64,000 nucleotides of DNA from Halochromatium sp. (GTDB lineage Bacteria > Pseudomonadota > Gammaproteobacteria > Chromatiales > Chromatiaceae), in the NCBI GenBank assembly GCA_010912705.1, contig POWB01000014.1:1-64000 (forward strand). The letters are read 5' to 3'. The position numbers were made by a program, and so were the translations under genes. Shown here in pieces: positions 16,850-27,385 of the stretch (the first letter of the stretch is position 1; each line of letters starts with the position of its first letter). The notes under the pieces are model-generated. The model made no database searches, was not told the DNA's origin, and worked only from the letters and a program-made list of their open reading frames with translations.

Positions 16850-17902
16850 ATGCCGATCTCTGAGACCCTGATCATCTCCCTGGTCGAGCGCGGCATCATG
16901 CCCGATCCGATCATCCGCGCCGGCATCCGCCAGCGCCTGCGCAAGACCCTGGGCGGGCTGCCGATGCGTGACTGCGAGGCTGCCGCTGAACATAAGAAGG
17001 CGTTTGTCGCGATGATGGATGACTCGCCGGTGGCGGCGGTGCCGGAGCGCGCCAACGAGCAGCACTACGAGGTGCCGGCCGCGTTCTTCGCGACGGTGTT
17101 GGGTCCGCGGCGCAAGTACAGCAGTTGTTGGTGGCCGGATGGGGTCAACAGCCTGGCCGAGGCCGAGGAGGCGTCACTGGCCGAGACCGCGCGCCGTGCC
17201 GGCATTGGTGCCGACATGGCGGTGCTGGAACTCGGCTGCGGCTGGGGCTCGTTCAGTCTCTGGGCCGCCGAGCAGTTTCCGACGAGCCAGTTCACCGGGG
17301 TGTCAAATTCCAGCTCGCAGCGCGCCTACATCGAGGCCGAAGCGAAGCGGCGCGGCTTGAGCAATCTGACGATCATCACCGCCGACATGAACGCCTTCGC
17401 GACCGAGCAGCGGTTCGATCGCATCGTCTCGCTGGAGATGTTTGAGCACATGCGCAACTGGCGCACCTTATTCGGTCGCGTCCATGATTGGCTCAAGCCC
17501 GGTGGGCGCTTCTTCATGCATGTGTTCTGTCATCGCGACCATCCCTATCCCTACGAGGACACCGGGCCGGACGACTGGATGAGTCATTACTTCTTCGCCG
17601 GCGGCATCATGCCGAGCGATGATCTGCCCCTGCATTTCCAGCAGCAGCTGAACCTGGTTGAGCGCTGGCGCTGGGATGGGCGTCATTATGAGAAGACGCT
17701 TAATGCTTGGCTGGCGCAGATGGATGCCGCGCGCGCCGAGGTTTGGCCCATCCTGGAGACGACCTATGGCAAGGATCAGGTCGGCATCTGGTGGATGCGT
17801 TGGCGGCTGTTTTTCATGGCTTGTGCTGAGCTTTTCGGCCTACATCAGGGCCAGGAGTGGTATGTTGGACACTACCTGTTCGAGCGTCCGGGTGCGGATT
17901 AA
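16850..17902 (+). CDS. Cyclopropane-fatty-acyl-phospholipid synthase-like SAM methyltransferase
   Basis: HYEVPAAFF...YSSCWW, VLELGCGWGSFSLWAAEQFP, EMFEHMRNW. Confidence 0.87.
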   Translation: MPISETLIISLVERGIMPDPIIRAGIRQRLRKTLGGLPMRDCEAAAEHKKAFVAMMDDSPVAAVPERANEQHYEVPAAFFATVLGPRRKYSSCWWPDGVNSLAEAEEASLAETARRAGIGADMAVLELGCGWGSFSLWAAEQFPTSQFTGVSNSSSQRAYIEAEAKRRGLSNLTIITADMNAFATEQRFDRIVSLEMFEHMRNWRTLFGRVHDWLKPGGRFFMHVFCHRDHPYPYEDTGPDDWMSHYFFAGGIMPSDDLPLHFQQQLNLVERWRWDGRHYEKTLNAWLAQMDAARAEVWPILETTYGKDQVGIWWMRWRLFFMACAELFGLHQGQEWYVGHYLFERPGAD

Positions 17903-18419
17903 GCGCTCGTTATGGATCATCGGTGCGGCGCTGCTTGCCAGTTGCTCGGCAAGCCGCGCTCCGGTTGATCTCAATCTGGTCTTCGTCGAGGTGACGCCAA
18001 TGGACTATGCGCGCATCCTCTGTCGCCTAGAGCCAATGGCCGAGCGGCATACCTGCATGACCTCGGTGATCGACCACTATCGCGAGCATCGAAACCAGGA
18101 TAGCCCACCCATGGAGGCCGTAGATGGACCTTTCGTCGCCTTCATCGATGACCAGCTCTACCGTGGCAGCTATGTCTCGAATCCCTTCGCTGCAGTCTTC
18201 TCGGTGGGCAACGGTAGGTCGGTCTGTCGTGGCCGTTATAACGCCTTTGCTGGCGACCCTGAGCCTGTCTTTCGTCTCCGCTGCGATGATGGCAGGGAAG
18301 GACGAGCGCAGATCGTGCTCGATCAGACCGGGCGCAACGGCATCGGCAGGCTTTGGATGGCGAGTGGCTCCAGCGGCGACATCGTCTTCGGCCACGCCGC
18401 CGTTGGTGGTGCCTTTTAA
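17892..18419 (+). CDS. Hypothetical lipoprotein
   Basis: GTG 17892 gives VRIKRSLWIIGAALLASCSAS, a lipobox-like signal; the longer ORF from 17658 overlaps the previous gene. Confidence 0.5.
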   Translation: MRIKRSLWIIGAALLASCSASRAPVDLNLVFVEVTPMDYARILCRLEPMAERHTCMTSVIDHYREHRNQDSPPMEAVDGPFVAFIDDQLYRGSYVSNPFAAVFSVGNGRSVCRGRYNAFAGDPEPVFRLRCDDGREGRAQIVLDQTGRNGIGRLWMASGSSGDIVFGHAAVGGAF

Positions 18420-20374
18420 AACACCAGATTCAGCATCAGTAGTGAAACCACCAAGAACAAGACTGTCATGATGCCGCCGGCACGCATATAGTCGGGCACG
18501 CGATAACCGCCGGGACCCATGATCAGGGCGTTGACCTGATGGGTTGGGATCAGGAACGAGTTCGAGGTGGCGATGCCGACTGTGAGCGCGAACACGGCCG
18601 GATTGGCGCCCGCGCCCAGCGCCATATTCACCGCTAGCGGCACCAGCAGCACGGTCGCGCCCACATTTGACATCACCAGTGTAAAGAATGTCGCCAGCAC
18701 CGCCAGAGCGGCCTGGATCACCCAGATCGGTACCTCGCCCAGCGCCGCGAGCGTCTCCTGCGCGATCCAGGCCGCCGTGCCAGAGGTCTCAACCGCAAGG
18801 CCGAGAGGGATCAGTGAGGCGAGCAGGAAGACTGTCTTCCAGCTGACTGCTTCGTAGGCCTCGTCGATCGAGAGCACGCGGCTCAAGACCATGCCAACGG
18901 CACCGGTCAGCAGCGCCACCGAGAGCATCAGGTCAGTGAACAGCACGAGCCCCAGAGTGATCGCGAAGAACAGCAGGGCCACTGGAAGCTTGTGTGGGCG
19001 CAACTCTTCGTGCGGATACTCGGTGGTGACGATGACGAAATCGCGATCGCTCTCGAGCCGAGCCAGATCCGTCCAAGCAGTATGCACCACCAAGGTATCA
19101 CCGGGCTTGAATGGCAGATTGCGTACGCCGCCGGTGGCGTAGGATAGGGTCTCATCGCCACGTCGGATGGCGAGTAGCGAAAGACCATAGACCTTGCGCA
19201 TAAAGATGTCGCGTGCCGACTTGCCGAGCAGCCCAGAGCCCGGCGGGATCACGATCTCAGCGATACCGGCCTTGGTCGAGGACAGGGCCTCCGCAAAGGT
19301 CTCGAGCTCGGGGCGGGTCTCGATCTCGGTCTCGGTGACGAAGGTCTCAAAGCGTTCTTCAGTGGCCAGGATGCCGAGCAGCGTTCCCTGCTCGATGCCC
19401 AGGCTGCGATCGACTCCAGACGAGCCCAAGCGCACCCCGTCGCCCTTCTCGACGGCGATGATGCGCAGATTCCAACGTCGCTCGATCTCGTCGACGCTGA
19501 GCCCGGCGAGCGGGCTATCGGTGGGAATCCGAACCTCATGCACGTTGAAGTCGCTGACGCCATAGGTCTCCGCGTAGTAGGCCATGGGGTCGCCGGCCTG
19601 CAGCAGTTGATCGTTGGTGCGTGCTGGCAGCACGAAGCGGCCAGCGAGCACAAAATAGAGGATGCCGGTTGCGACCAGCGCTAGGCCGATCGGCGTCACT
19701 GAGAACAGACCGAAGGTCTCCATCTGCTGCTCGACTGGCAGCCCCTGATTAGTGGTCTTGATCAGATCGTTGAGCAGGATCAGCGGGCTTGAGCCAACCA
19801 TGGTGATGGTGCCGCCGAGGATGGCGCAGAAGCCCATCGGCATCAGCAGTCGCGACATCGGCAGACCGGTGCGCGCCGAGATGCGGCTGACCACCGGTAG
19901 GAACAGCGCGGCAGCACCGACATTCTGCATGAACGAGGAGATCACACCGACGGTGCTCGAGACCAAAGGGATAATGCGCGCCTCAGTGCTGCCACCGATG
20001 CGCATGATGAAGCCCGCGACGCGCGTCATCAGGCCGGTTTTATCTAGCGCCGCCCCGATGATCATCACCGCGATGATCGAGATCACCGCATTCGAGGCGA
20101 AGCCATCAAAGAGGTTCTGTAAAGGTACCAGCCCGGTCTCCAAACCCATCCAGGGCGCAACCAGTGACGTCAGGCCGAGCAGCACCATCACGCTGACTGC
20201 AGCGACGTCGACGGGAACGACCTCGAACGCAAATAGAAACACGGTGAGCACCAGTACTGCCATCACCCAGGCGATCTCGATCGAGGGCACCTGACCAGCG
20301 AGCCAGATTGCGAAGATCGCTAGCAGGGCACCAGCGATGTCAGTGACGGTGATCCCGTTCAGCAGTTTACCCAT
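18416..20374 (-). CDS. SLC13/DASS-family transporter with internal TrkA-C (RCK_C) domains
   Basis: Multiple TM helices, SNVGATVLLVPLAVNMALG, TrkA-C-like blocks (VHEVRIPTDSPLAGLSVDEIERRWNLRIIAVEKGD); start MGKLLNG chosen. Confidence 0.85.
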   Translation of the reverse strand: MGKLLNGITVTDIAGALLAIFAIWLAGQVPSIEIAWVMAVLVLTVFLFAFEVVPVDVAAVSVMVLLGLTSLVAPWMGLETGLVPLQNLFDGFASNAVISIIAVMIIGAALDKTGLMTRVAGFIMRIGGSTEARIIPLVSSTVGVISSFMQNVGAAALFLPVVSRISARTGLPMSRLLMPMGFCAILGGTITMVGSSPLILLNDLIKTTNQGLPVEQQMETFGLFSVTPIGLALVATGILYFVLAGRFVLPARTNDQLLQAGDPMAYYAETYGVSDFNVHEVRIPTDSPLAGLSVDEIERRWNLRIIAVEKGDGVRLGSSGVDRSLGIEQGTLLGILATEERFETFVTETEIETRPELETFAEALSSTKAGIAEIVIPPGSGLLGKSARDIFMRKVYGLSLLAIRRGDETLSYATGGVRNLPFKPGDTLVVHTAWTDLARLESDRDFVIVTTEYPHEELRPHKLPVALLFFAITLGLVLFTDLMLSVALLTGAVGMVLSRVLSIDEAYEAVSWKTVFLLASLIPLGLAVETSGTAAWIAQETLAALGEVPIWVIQAALAVLATFFTLVMSNVGATVLLVPLAVNMALGAGANPAVFALTVGIATSNSFLIPTHQVNALIMGPGGYRVPDYMRAGGIMTVLFLVVSLLMLNLVF

Positions 20375-20681
20375 GCGGACAATCTCCCAGGCTCCAGCTC
20401 TGTGATTAGGCCAAAAGGTTAGAGCCCTGATCAAGGTGCGCCGACCTGCGGCAGTGATAATCAGCAAATGCTACTGGAACCGAGCAAGGTTCGCTTGAGT
20501 GATTGCTGTCTTTGCCGGTACAGGGATACAGGCACAGATACAGACATAGATCATCGCGCATCCATTAAAGGCTGCTTGTTGTCGGTATCGGCTTAGCAAC
20601 GCGTTGAAGCCTTGCGCAGGCTGGCCTAGTATCTAAGCAGTGCGCAATTGATGCGCGCCAACGAGTGTCGGTGGACTATCC

Positions 20682-21089
20682 ATGCATCCTGATACGGCGT
20701 CGCGTGTTCGGCAGTCCTGGGCCTTGATCCTGCCGCAGCGAAAAACGGTTTGTCGCGACTTTTACCAGCGTTTATTCGATCGTTATCCTGAGCTTAGGCC
20801 GCTGTTCAAGGGTGAGATCGGCCAGCAGGCCGATCTCTTCGTCACCATGATCAATACCGTGATCAGTGCGCTCGAACATCCAGAGCGGGTGCGGCCCTTA
20901 ATCGAGACGCTGGGGTCGCGTCATGCCGACTATGGTGTTCAGAGCGAGGATTATGCGAAGTTCGAGGCGGTGCTGCTGGAGACCTTGCGCGAGGCGTTAG
21001 GTGATGAGTTCAATGCCGAGGCGCAGGAGGCCTGGCACGAAGTCTTCGAAACCCTCTCGCAAACCATGCAGGCCGGTGCTGCGCATTGA
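20682..21089 (+). CDS. Single-domain bacterial globin
   Basis: VRQSWALILPQRKTVCRDFYQRLFDRYPELRPLFKG...LGSRHADYGVQSEDYAKFEAVLLETLREALG. Confidence 0.88.
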   Translation: MHPDTASRVRQSWALILPQRKTVCRDFYQRLFDRYPELRPLFKGEIGQQADLFVTMINTVISALEHPERVRPLIETLGSRHADYGVQSEDYAKFEAVLLETLREALGDEFNAEAQEAWHEVFETLSQTMQAGAAH

Positions 21090-21130
21090 GCTAGAGCATC
21101 CGCTTCGACCGCCGCTTGAGCCTGTTGTCG

Positions 21131-21688
21131 TCAGCTAGGGCTGGGGAGCTGCTCGGCCGGAATCTCGCGCAGCAAGGGTGCATCCCGATCCTTATCCGAC
21201 AAGATGGGCTGAATGCCTGCCGGCCAGTCGATGCCAATGTCAGGATCATCCCAGCGCACGGCAAACTGCGTCTCTGGATGGTAGGTGTCGGTGCACTTGT
21301 AGCTGAAGATCGCCGTGTCGCTGGTCACCAGATAGCCATGCAGGAAACCCGGCGGTACCCAGAATTGGTGCTTGTTCTCGGCGCTAAGCTCGGCGCCGAC
21401 CCAGTGCCCGAAGGTCGGCGAGCCCTTGCGCACATCGACGGCGACATCGAATACTGCGCCGGTGATCACCTGTACCAGTTTGCCCTGTCCATAGGGATTT
21501 TGGATATGCAGCCCGCGCAGCGTGCCATACCCCGAGAAGGCCTGATTGTCCTGCACGAAGACCGGGCCGATGCCCTGCTCGGCATAACGCTCCTGCTGCC
21601 AGGTCTCGCAGAACCAACCACGGTGATCGCCAAAGACCTTGGGCTCGATCAACAGGACATCCGGGATGGCGGTGGCAGTGATCTTCAT
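21131..21688 (-). CDS. rfbC: dTDP-4-dehydrorhamnose 3,5-epimerase
   Basis: [20 protein letters not shown]...[21 protein letters not shown]...[19 protein letters not shown]. Confidence 0.95.
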   Translation of the reverse strand: MKITATAIPDVLLIEPKVFGDHRGWFCETWQQERYAEQGIGPVFVQDNQAFSGYGTLRGLHIQNPYGQGKLVQVITGAVFDVAVDVRKGSPTFGHWVGAELSAENKHQFWVPPGFLHGYLVTSDTAIFSYKCTDTYHPETQFAVRWDDPDIGIDWPAGIQPILSDKDRDAPLLREIPAEQLPSPS

Positions 21689-22569
21689 GGCGCAGGTCCT
21701 CGCGTGATGAGCCCGAGCAGATAGTCGCCGTAGCCACTCTTGCGCAACGGCTCAGCCACCGCGCGCAGGGCCTCGTCATCGATCCAGCCGTTGGTGTAGG
21801 CGATCTCCTCCGGGGCGCAGATCTTCAGCCCTTGGCGCTTCTCGATGGTCTCGATGAAGTTGGCCGCTTCGATCAGCGATTCATGGGTGCCGGTGTCGAG
21901 CCAAGCGATGCCGCGGCTTAGCCGCTCGACATGCAGCTGACTCTGCTGCAGATAGCGACGGTTGAGATCGGTGATCTCGAGCTCACCGCGTGGAGAGGGC
22001 TCGAGTTCAGCGGCATAGTCGCAGGCGTGCTCGTCATAGAAGTACAGGCCGGTGATGGCGTAATTGGAGCGCGGCTTGGACGGTTTCTCTTCGAGCCCGA
22101 TGACCCGACCCTCGGCGTCGAGCTCAGCGACGCCATAGCGCTCCGGATCACGCACCCAGTAGCCGAACACGCTAGCGCCCTCGGTGTGGGCTGCCGCGGC
22201 ACGCAGATGCGTGCGCAGGCCACCGCCATAGAAGATGTTGTCACCGAGGATCAGGCAGGACGGTGCCCCCGCGAGGAAATCACGCCCGATGAGATAGGCC
22301 TGCGCCAAACCACCTGGCTCCGGTTGCACCGCGTAGGTAACCTGCAGGCCCCACTGGCTGCCGTCGCCAAGCAGCTTGTGGAAGGCCGGCGCATCGTGCG
22401 GGGTGGTGATCACCAACACCTCGCGGATGCCAGCCATCATCAGCACCGCGAGCGGATAGTAGATCATCGGCTTGTCGTAGACCGGCAGCAGTTGCTTGCT
22501 GACGCACAGCGTGAGCGGATGCAGCCGGGTGCCGGAGCCCCCGGCGAGGATGATGCCCTTTCGCTTCAT
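21685..22569 (-). CDS. rfbA: Glucose-1-phosphate thymidylyltransferase
   Basis: [48 protein letters not shown]. Confidence 0.96.
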   Translation of the reverse strand: MKRKGIILAGGSGTRLHPLTLCVSKQLLPVYDKPMIYYPLAVLMMAGIREVLVITTPHDAPAFHKLLGDGSQWGLQVTYAVQPEPGGLAQAYLIGRDFLAGAPSCLILGDNIFYGGGLRTHLRAAAAHTEGASVFGYWVRDPERYGVAELDAEGRVIGLEEKPSKPRSNYAITGLYFYDEHACDYAAELEPSPRGELEITDLNRRYLQQSQLHVERLSRGIAWLDTGTHESLIEAANFIETIEKRQGLKICAPEEIAYTNGWIDDEALRAVAEPLRKSGYGDYLLGLITRGPAP

Positions 22570-22583
22570 GTGGTTACTGCTCC

Positions 22584-23648
22584 TTATGCCTGGCCGCCAA
22601 GGCGCTCGCCGCGATAGCTGCCATCGGTCACGCGCTGGGTCCATGCTTGGTTGTCGAGATACCAGGCGAGGGTGCGTGCGAGCCCGGTCTCGAAGGTCTC
22701 CGTGGGCTGCCAGCCGAGCTCGGTCTGGATCTTGGTCGCATCGATCGCGTAGCGACGATCATGGCCAGGGCGGTCGGTGACGAACTGTTTGAGCTGGTCA
22801 TGCGGGCGATGCGGTGAGTCGGGTACGGCCTCGTCGAGCAGACGACAGAGGGTGTCGACCACCTCGAGATTGGTGCGCTCGCTGTCGCCGCCAATATTGT
22901 AGACCTCGCCCGGGCGTCCTGCCTCGAGTACCCGATCGATCGCGCGGCAGTGATCCTCGACATAGAGCCAGTCGCGAATGTTGCCGCCGTCGCCGTAGAT
23001 CGGCAGTGGCTCGCCGGCAAGCGCTTTGGCGATCATCAGCGGAATGAGCTTTTCCGGGAACTGGAACGGACCATAGTTGTTCGAGCAGTTGGTGGTCAGC
23101 ACCGGCAGCCCGTAGGTGTGATGCCAGGAGCGCACCAGATGATCCGAGGCGGCCTTGGAGGCCGAGTAGGGCGAGTTCGGCGCATAGGCGGTGGTCTCGG
23201 TGAACTTGCCGTTCGGCCCCAGCGAGCCGTAGACCTCATCGGTCGAGACGTGCAGAAACCGGAACGCCTCGCGCCGGCCTGCATCGAGGGCGTTCCAATA
23301 GAACTTGGCGCTATCGAGCAGGCTAAAGGTGCCGAGCACGTTAGTCTCGATGAAGGCGGCGGGGCCGTCGATCGAACGATCGACATGGCTCTCGGCGGCG
23401 AAGTTGACCACCGCATCGACCTGATACTCGCGCAGCAGATGACCGACCAGGGCCTGATTGCCGATATCGCCTTCGATGAAGACGTGCCGCGGATCATCGC
23501 GAAACTCTGCCAGTGTGTCTGGATTGCCGGCGTAGGTGAGCTTGTCGAGATTGATCACCCGCTCATCGCCTTGGCGCATCTTGAGGTGAACAAAGTTGCC
23601 GCCGATGAAGCCGGCACCGCCGGTGACGAGGAGTGTTCTCATAGTCAA
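22584..23648 (-). CDS. rfbB: dTDP-glucose 4,6-dehydratase
   Basis: [16 protein letters not shown]...[46 protein letters not shown]. Confidence 0.96.
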   Translation of the reverse strand: MTMRTLLVTGGAGFIGGNFVHLKMRQGDERVINLDKLTYAGNPDTLAEFRDDPRHVFIEGDIGNQALVGHLLREYQVDAVVNFAAESHVDRSIDGPAAFIETNVLGTFSLLDSAKFYWNALDAGRREAFRFLHVSTDEVYGSLGPNGKFTETTAYAPNSPYSASKAASDHLVRSWHHTYGLPVLTTNCSNNYGPFQFPEKLIPLMIAKALAGEPLPIYGDGGNIRDWLYVEDHCRAIDRVLEAGRPGEVYNIGGDSERTNLEVVDTLCRLLDEAVPDSPHRPHDQLKQFVTDRPGHDRRYAIDATKIQTELGWQPTETFETGLARTLAWYLDNQAWTQRVTDGSYRGERLGGQA

Positions 23649-23769
23649 ATGATGGGGCCTTCCTGAACAAGGTCAGTATGATACCACTTCAGGGTTGCTA
23701 TTCCTGCCTGGTCGTTGCGTCATCCTGCATCTGCGCTGACCTTAGATGCTGAACGACGGTCTGATCTAC

Positions 23770-26379
23770 TCAACCACCGGTGCGCCGAACCTCGATCACA
23801 TCGCTGAGCTGGCGCAGCTTGGCGCAGACCTGCTCGAGCTGATCGATGTCGCTGACCTCGACCCGAAAGCGCATGCTGGCGCGGTCATTGGTGGCATCGG
23901 TTTGGGTCTCGGTGGCGATGACGTTGGCATCCTCGTCGGCCAGCACCGAGGAGACATCGCGTAGGAGCCCCTTGCGGTCAGCCGCCGTGATGACGATGTC
24001 AACGGGGTAGGCGGCATGACTGGGCTGCTCGGCCCATTCCACCTCGATCAGTCGCTCCTGCTCCTCGTCGGCCAGGTTGGTGATGTTGCTGCAATTGGCG
24101 CGATGTACGGCGACCCCGCGGCCACGGGTGATGAAGCCGATGATCGGGTCATCAGGGACCGGATGGCAGCAGCTCGCGATCTGCGTCATCAGGTCCGGCA
24201 CCCCGGCGACCACGACCTCTGGCTGCCCCTGGTGCTGACGCTTGCGTCGACTCTGAGCAAGCTGCGCGCTCTGCTCAGACTCAGTCAGCGCGTCGCGGCG
24301 CTCGTGACGCGGCTCGCCCACCTGACGCGCGGCGGTGCCGACCGACAGGTCGCCACGGCCGATAGCGGCCAGCACGTCGTCGCCGCGCTGCAGGTTAAAG
24401 CGATCGGCCAGCTGCTCGAGCGGCGGCTTGGCGTCGATGCCGAGGCGCGTAAGCTCCTTGTCGAGCAAGCTGCGGCCTTCGGTTAGATGGCGCTCGAAGT
24501 CTTGCTGCTTGAACCACTGGCGCACCCGGTTGCGCGCCCGCGAGGTGGTCAGATAGCCCTGATGGATGCTCAGCCAGTCGCGGCTTGGGGCCGCGTTTTT
24601 CTGGGTGATGATCTCGACCGTCTCGCCATTCGCGAGCTTATGCGTCAGCGGCACGATGCGCCCATCGACGCGGGCGCCACGGCAGTGATGACCGACCTCG
24701 GAATGGATCGCATAGGCGAAGTCGAGCGGTGTCGAGCCTGGCGGTAGCTCAATCACCTTGGCTTGTGGGGTCAGCACATAGATGCTCGAAGCGACATCCT
24801 GGTGCCTGGTCGCGGCGCTCTCGTGCCCCGGCGATGGTTTGCCGCTGGCATTCGAGTCGGCGCGATCAGTGGTCCTAACAATTCTGTCAGGGCCCAGGCT
24901 CATTGCAGCGCTCGGACCTGCACCCGCGGCGGACCCAGTACGCGCGGCGGCGCCTGTACTTGTCCCTGGGCTAGCACCAGCGACTGCACCAGCACCTGAA
25001 ATGGCGCCCACACCGACGTCAGCGACTGCCGCCACACCAGCGCCAGCGACTGCACCCACACCAGCATCGGAATCGGCAACATCACCCGCCGTAGCACCAG
25101 CGATCGCACCTACAGGGCCACTAGCGCCCGCACCCGCACCCGCACCCGCACCCGCACCCGCACCAGCACCAGCACCAGGCTCGGCCTCCAAGGTGCGCTC
25201 CAACCAGTTTCGCATCAGCACAATCCGGCGCTGAAAGGCCGCATCATGCCCAGCGGCCTCTTTGTAGGCCCAATGCGCAGCGACACCGTATTCGGCATGC
25301 TGATGCATCTCTGGGGTGCGAATCTGCACCTCGAGCACCTTGCCGTCGGGCCCGGTGACTGCGGTATGCAGCGACCGATAAAGGTTGCCCTTAGGCTTGG
25401 AGATATAGTCGTCGAACTCGTCCGGGATGTACGGCCAGAGGCTGTGCACGACGCTCAGCGCCGTATAGCAGTCATCCTCGCTATTGACCATGATGCGGAC
25501 CGCGCGCAGGTCGAAGATGCCGTCGATGTCGACGCGTTTGCGCTGCATCTTGCGCCAGATGCTGTAGATGTGTTTCGGGCGGCCGGTGATGCTCGCGCGC
25601 AGCCCGATACGGTCGAACTCAGTCTGCAGGCGCTCGACGACCTCGGTGATGAACTGCTGACGCTCTTCGCGGCGCTCGCGCAGTAGGCGCGCGATGCGCT
25701 GATATTCGCTCGGCTGCGAATAGCGCAATGCGAGGTCTTCGAGCTCCCACTTGAGCTGCCAGACCCCCAGCCGGTTGGCGAGCGGGGCATAGAGCCGCGT
25801 GGTGTCCTCGGCCAGCTCGCGCAGCCGTTCGGCGGGAAGATGCTTGGCCGCACGCATCAGATAGAGGCGCTCGGCGAGGACGACCAGAATGGCGCGCACG
25901 TCCTCGGCGATTGCGAGCAGCATGCGTCTGAGGTTCTCTTCGCGGCGCGCGTGCTCACGTGGCTTGTCGCGGGTCTTATCGCGGGGAGCGCTGCTCGCCT
26001 TCGGCTCCAGCTCGGCGAGCTGGGCGATGCGCCCGAGATCCTGAACCATGCGGGAAACGCCGGCGCCACAGTGTGCATCGAGCGTGGTCGCGTCGATCTC
26101 GGCACGGCCGATACAGCCGCCGAGCAGGGCCGCGCAGAGGGTCTCTGTGTCTAGCCGCAGTCCCATCAGGATATCGGCGGTGCCAAGACGATGGCGCGCG
26201 GCGCTCTCGCCGGTCTCGAGCAGCTCGTCCCCCACGCAGCGTTGCATTAGCGCGATGGCGTCGGCGATGCGGGCGCGGCCCTGCTCACCGTAGTGCGTTG
26301 GGATCTGCTTGAGCCAGAGCGCGGCGGCGGTATTGTCGTCGATCTCGGCGGTCGGTAGGGCTGTTCGTGACGTGACCAT
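23770..26379 (-). CDS. relA: RelA-type (p)ppGpp synthetase with large low-complexity insertion before TGS
   Basis: Synthetase (FDLRAVRIMVNSEDDCYTALSVVHSLWPYIPDEFDDYISKPKGNLYRSLHT), TGS (VYVLTPQAKVIELPPGSTPLDFAYAIHSEVG-like), C-term ACT; hydrolase HD motif not seen. Confidence 0.92.
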   Translation of the reverse strand: MVTSRTALPTAEIDDNTAAALWLKQIPTHYGEQGRARIADAIALMQRCVGDELLETGESAARHRLGTADILMGLRLDTETLCAALLGGCIGRAEIDATTLDAHCGAGVSRMVQDLGRIAQLAELEPKASSAPRDKTRDKPREHARREENLRRMLLAIAEDVRAILVVLAERLYLMRAAKHLPAERLRELAEDTTRLYAPLANRLGVWQLKWELEDLALRYSQPSEYQRIARLLRERREERQQFITEVVERLQTEFDRIGLRASITGRPKHIYSIWRKMQRKRVDIDGIFDLRAVRIMVNSEDDCYTALSVVHSLWPYIPDEFDDYISKPKGNLYRSLHTAVTGPDGKVLEVQIRTPEMHQHAEYGVAAHWAYKEAAGHDAAFQRRIVLMRNWLERTLEAEPGAGAGAGAGAGAGAGAGASGPVGAIAGATAGDVADSDAGVGAVAGAGVAAVADVGVGAISGAGAVAGASPGTSTGAAARTGSAAGAGPSAAMSLGPDRIVRTTDRADSNASGKPSPGHESAATRHQDVASSIYVLTPQAKVIELPPGSTPLDFAYAIHSEVGHHCRGARVDGRIVPLTHKLANGETVEIITQKNAAPSRDWLSIHQGYLTTSRARNRVRQWFKQQDFERHLTEGRSLLDKELTRLGIDAKPPLEQLADRFNLQRGDDVLAAIGRGDLSVGTAARQVGEPRHERRDALTESEQSAQLAQSRRKRQHQGQPEVVVAGVPDLMTQIASCCHPVPDDPIIGFITRGRGVAVHRANCSNITNLADEEQERLIEVEWAEQPSHAAYPVDIVITAADRKGLLRDVSSVLADEDANVIATETQTDATNDRASMRFRVEVSDIDQLEQVCAKLRQLSDVIEVRRTGG

Positions 26380-26395
26380 GGAGCTGATGGGCGTC

Positions 26396-27328
26396 TTACT
26401 CGAGCAGATGTGGATCGATGCCGAGTTGCCGTAAGCGCTCGGCTAGCCGCTCTGCTCGCGCGGCCTCTTGATTGGCTCGCTGGGCCTCTTTCTCTGCCCG
26501 CCGGGCCTCTTGATCGGCCCGCTGCGCCTCTTGATCTGCGCGCTGAAGCGCGGCGGCCTTGTCCGCCTGTGCCCGGCTGAATTCCGGCAGGACATAGCCT
26601 TGGTAGACGGGGTCGGCCAGCAGCGCTTCCAGGGTCGGTTGTCGGACCAGGTCGCGCTGGCGCCACCGCAATCCTGGCAGTGCTACGGATGCCATTACCC
26701 CGTCTTGATCGGGCAACATCGGTTGGTAGCGGCCTTGCGGATCACGACGAAAAAAGGCGCAGTCGTCGAGGTTTCCCGCCAGAATGTAGTATTCCTCGAC
26801 CCCCATTTGGGCGTATTCCCGGTACTTGATCACCTGATCGCGCGCCTTTTGTTCGGGATCGCTGTCGGAGAGGGCCTCCAGACACAGGTCGAAGACTCCA
26901 TGATAGCGCCGGTCGGTCAGCTGCAACTGGTGCGGATTCTCTGGCAGGATGACGGCGGTATCCGGGCGGCGAATACTGCGCCGGCTCGCCCCATGCGCCG
27001 TGAGGGAGAGCGTAAATCCCAGCGCTTGGTTGACCAGTTGCCCACCCCTATGACTGTCGAGAAAGTAGCGGATGAGCCCAGTGAACCATTGAAACACGAG
27101 AATCGTTGCCCAGTCGGACACGCCTTTGGCCTCCAGTCGTCCGTTATGCCATTCATAGGTCACATCTGGCCAATCGGCATAAAACCGCCAATACGCAGTC
27201 TCGCTTACCAGCATCCCATCGTAGGGTTCCAGCACAGCGTTTTCGTCCATCCGCTCGGTGGGTGCAGGGCGTCTGGCTATTGGCGTGGTCAGGTCGGGTA
27301 AGACGTTGGGCATCGTCAAACACCTCAT
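26396..27328 (-). CDS. Uma2-family (DUF820) putative endonuclease with C-terminal coiled coil
   Basis: RRPDTAVILPEN...YHGVFDLCLEALSDSDPEQKARDQVIKYREYAQMGVEEYYIL; C-term EAQRADQEARRAEKEAQRANQEA repeats. Confidence 0.85.
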   Translation of the reverse strand: MRCLTMPNVLPDLTTPIARRPAPTERMDENAVLEPYDGMLVSETAYWRFYADWPDVTYEWHNGRLEAKGVSDWATILVFQWFTGLIRYFLDSHRGGQLVNQALGFTLSLTAHGASRRSIRRPDTAVILPENPHQLQLTDRRYHGVFDLCLEALSDSDPEQKARDQVIKYREYAQMGVEEYYILAGNLDDCAFFRRDPQGRYQPMLPDQDGVMASVALPGLRWRQRDLVRQPTLEALLADPVYQGYVLPEFSRAQADKAAALQRADQEAQRADQEARRAEKEAQRANQEAARAERLAERLRQLGIDPHLLE

Positions 27329-27385
27329 GCAAATTGACTGATGTTCAGGCTGCGCTCAAGCGGGTGAATGCCTGATGCAGATCGG

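Noticed and set aside
17658-18419. 253-aa ORF start
   Set aside because: N-terminal 78 aa overlap the methyltransferase gene; the lipoprotein-like start near 17892 is more plausible
24763-25234. + strand ORFs over relA insertion (PAPAPAPA-type)
   Set aside because: Antisense readings of the relA repeat; no independent support
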